64,000 bases of DNA from Piper betle (Eukaryota > Streptophyta > Magnoliopsida > Piperales > Piperaceae). The DNA lies in NCBI GenBank assembly GCA_033002965.1, contig JAURVB010013502.1, forward strand, positions 80,044 to 144,043, read 5' to 3'. Below are positions 63,901 to 64,000 of the stretch, one piece after another (within the stretch, counting starts at the first letter, position 1; each line of letters opens with the position of its first letter). A program made the position numbers and the translations under genes. A model generated the notes under the pieces. It ran no database searches, was not told the origin of the DNA, and saw only the letters and a list, made by a program, of their open reading frames with translations.

Positions 63901-63935
63901 CCATTTCAGTAAAAGAAAAATTTATTCACGCGAAG
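54986..63935 (+). CDS. AGD: ACAP-type ARF-GAP (AGD1-4 class), BAR-PH-ArfGAP, 3' end outside window, one frameshift
   Basis: Exons: 54986-55030, 57680-57756, 58025-58125, 58384-58454, 58642-58704, 58931-58975, 59185-59250, 60025-60072, 60168-60263, 60460-60501, 62031-62246, 62374-62504, 62581-62808, 62971-63057, 63138-63476, 63563-63708, 63839-63935. All introns are GT-AG with joining phases, giving 633 codons in the intended frame. The start [15 protein letters not shown] is family-typical. The BAR region is residues about 1-235. PH starts near 296 ([17 protein letters not shown]). The ArfGAP zinc finger has CADC (516-519) and CIEC (536-539), spacing CX2CX16CX2C, with catalytic Arg544 in GVHRNLG. 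Ankyrin repeats should follow beyond the edge. The family stimulates GTP hydrolysis on ARF GTPases at trans-Golgi and plasma-membrane sites; AGD3 (VAN3/SFC) acts in vein patterning. The exact paralog is undecided. Exon 12 is 131 nt where 132 are needed: the T run at 62443-62447 is one short, breaking the PH domain. Confidence 0.93.
59399..59757. repeat. Diverged direct repeat in intron 7 of gene 2
   Basis: About 59437-59512 (ttttgcctgttgatttgagg then gttccacagtcagatcagtt) is echoed at 59689-59735 (gtttgcctgtgggtttaggg then gttccacattcagatcagtt). The copies are separated by about 240 bp and fall inside the intron between exons 7 and 8. Confidence 0.6.
60751..60972. repeat. ~110-bp tandem duplication in intron 10 of gene 2
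   Basis: Unit one (about 60751-60867) and unit two (about 60868-60972) share cttggggatgcattct / cttggggaatgtattct, then tttttggcatc, then ctttacttaattgcttatac and agtatacagagt. The second unit is a little shorter. Confidence 0.75.
61091..61139. repeat. (CA)n microsatellite
   Basis: A slightly interrupted acac run lies in intron 10 of gene 2. Confidence 0.9.
61268..61710. mobile_element. Tourist-like (PIF/Harbinger) MITE in intron 10 of gene 2
   Basis: The target duplication taa is at 61265-61267 and 61711-61713. The left end is gggtctgtttggttggtata. The right end, reverse-complemented, is ggctctgtttggttagcatg. The inverted repeats extend about 60 bp and include tgacatgaaaattttaaa on both sides. 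A 3-bp TAA duplication plus GGSTCTGTTTGGTT ends are typical of Tourist MITEs. The 443-bp interior is itself largely self-complementary and non-coding. Confidence 0.85.
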
Positions 63936-64000
63936 GTGTGGCTTTAACCAAACTCTACTTGTGTCACATGTTATTCTTAATTCAGTTTTGATGTAATTGA

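Overview
This is a flowering-plant nuclear window. It is AT-rich, its two genes have many introns with GT-AG borders, and the space between them is packed with long terminal repeat (LTR) retrotransposon debris, transposon cargo and MITEs. There is no bacterial-style gene packing, rRNA, tRNA or CRISPR. I could not determine the species.

Two protein-coding genes are supported, both on the + strand. Gene 1 (9118-16699, 11 coding exons, about 476 codons in the intended frame) is a plant GT29 sialyltransferase-like protein of the SIA/MGP2 type. It has an N-terminal signal anchor and recognisable sialylmotifs L, S and VS. Gene 2 (54986 to beyond the right edge, 17 coding exons seen, 633 codons) is an ACAP/AGD-type ARF GTPase-activating protein with BAR, PH and ArfGAP domains; the expected ankyrin repeats lie outside the window. 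Each gene contains one apparent 1-base contraction of a homopolymer inside an otherwise perfectly conserved exon (GG at 11214-11215; T5 at 62443-62447). Either both alleles are broken or, more likely, the assembly has homopolymer errors.

Layout. 1-829 is the end of an Athila-like LTR sitting in a copy of a long repeat family that I call R1 (830-3316). 3317-9117 holds AT-rich spacer, MITE-like pieces and a GC-rich Mutator-like element with a 9-bp target duplication (6869-8078). Gene 1 follows, with a tRNA-derived SINE in its largest intron. 18843-36598 is a nested stack: an outer R1 element is interrupted by a second R1, which is interrupted by a third R1 that carries a solo LTR; the outer element is also hit by an Athila fragment missing its 3' LTR and by a gutted chromovirus-type element with two very unequal LTRs. 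36599-40690 is AT-rich spacer. 40691-47204 holds two more R1 copies and a 2.1-kb TIR element carrying a gene-like fragment. 47205-50489 is spacer with one MITE. 50490-53606 is a complete R1 solo unit with a 5-bp target duplication. Gene 2 then runs off the right end, with a Tourist-like MITE in intron 10.

The two genes have no evident functional link. One is predicted Golgi-resident, the other acts in endomembrane and ARF trafficking; they are neighbours separated by about 38 kb of transposons. R1 copies are assigned to LTR retrotransposons by their TG..CA termini, 5-bp target duplications and resemblance to the chromovirus LTRs at 30372-36189; no R1 internal coding region is present. I see no convincing new biological system. 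The most unusual items are the 3'-LTR-less Athila insertion with matching target duplication, the cargo-carrying TIR elements, and the paired homopolymer frameshifts.
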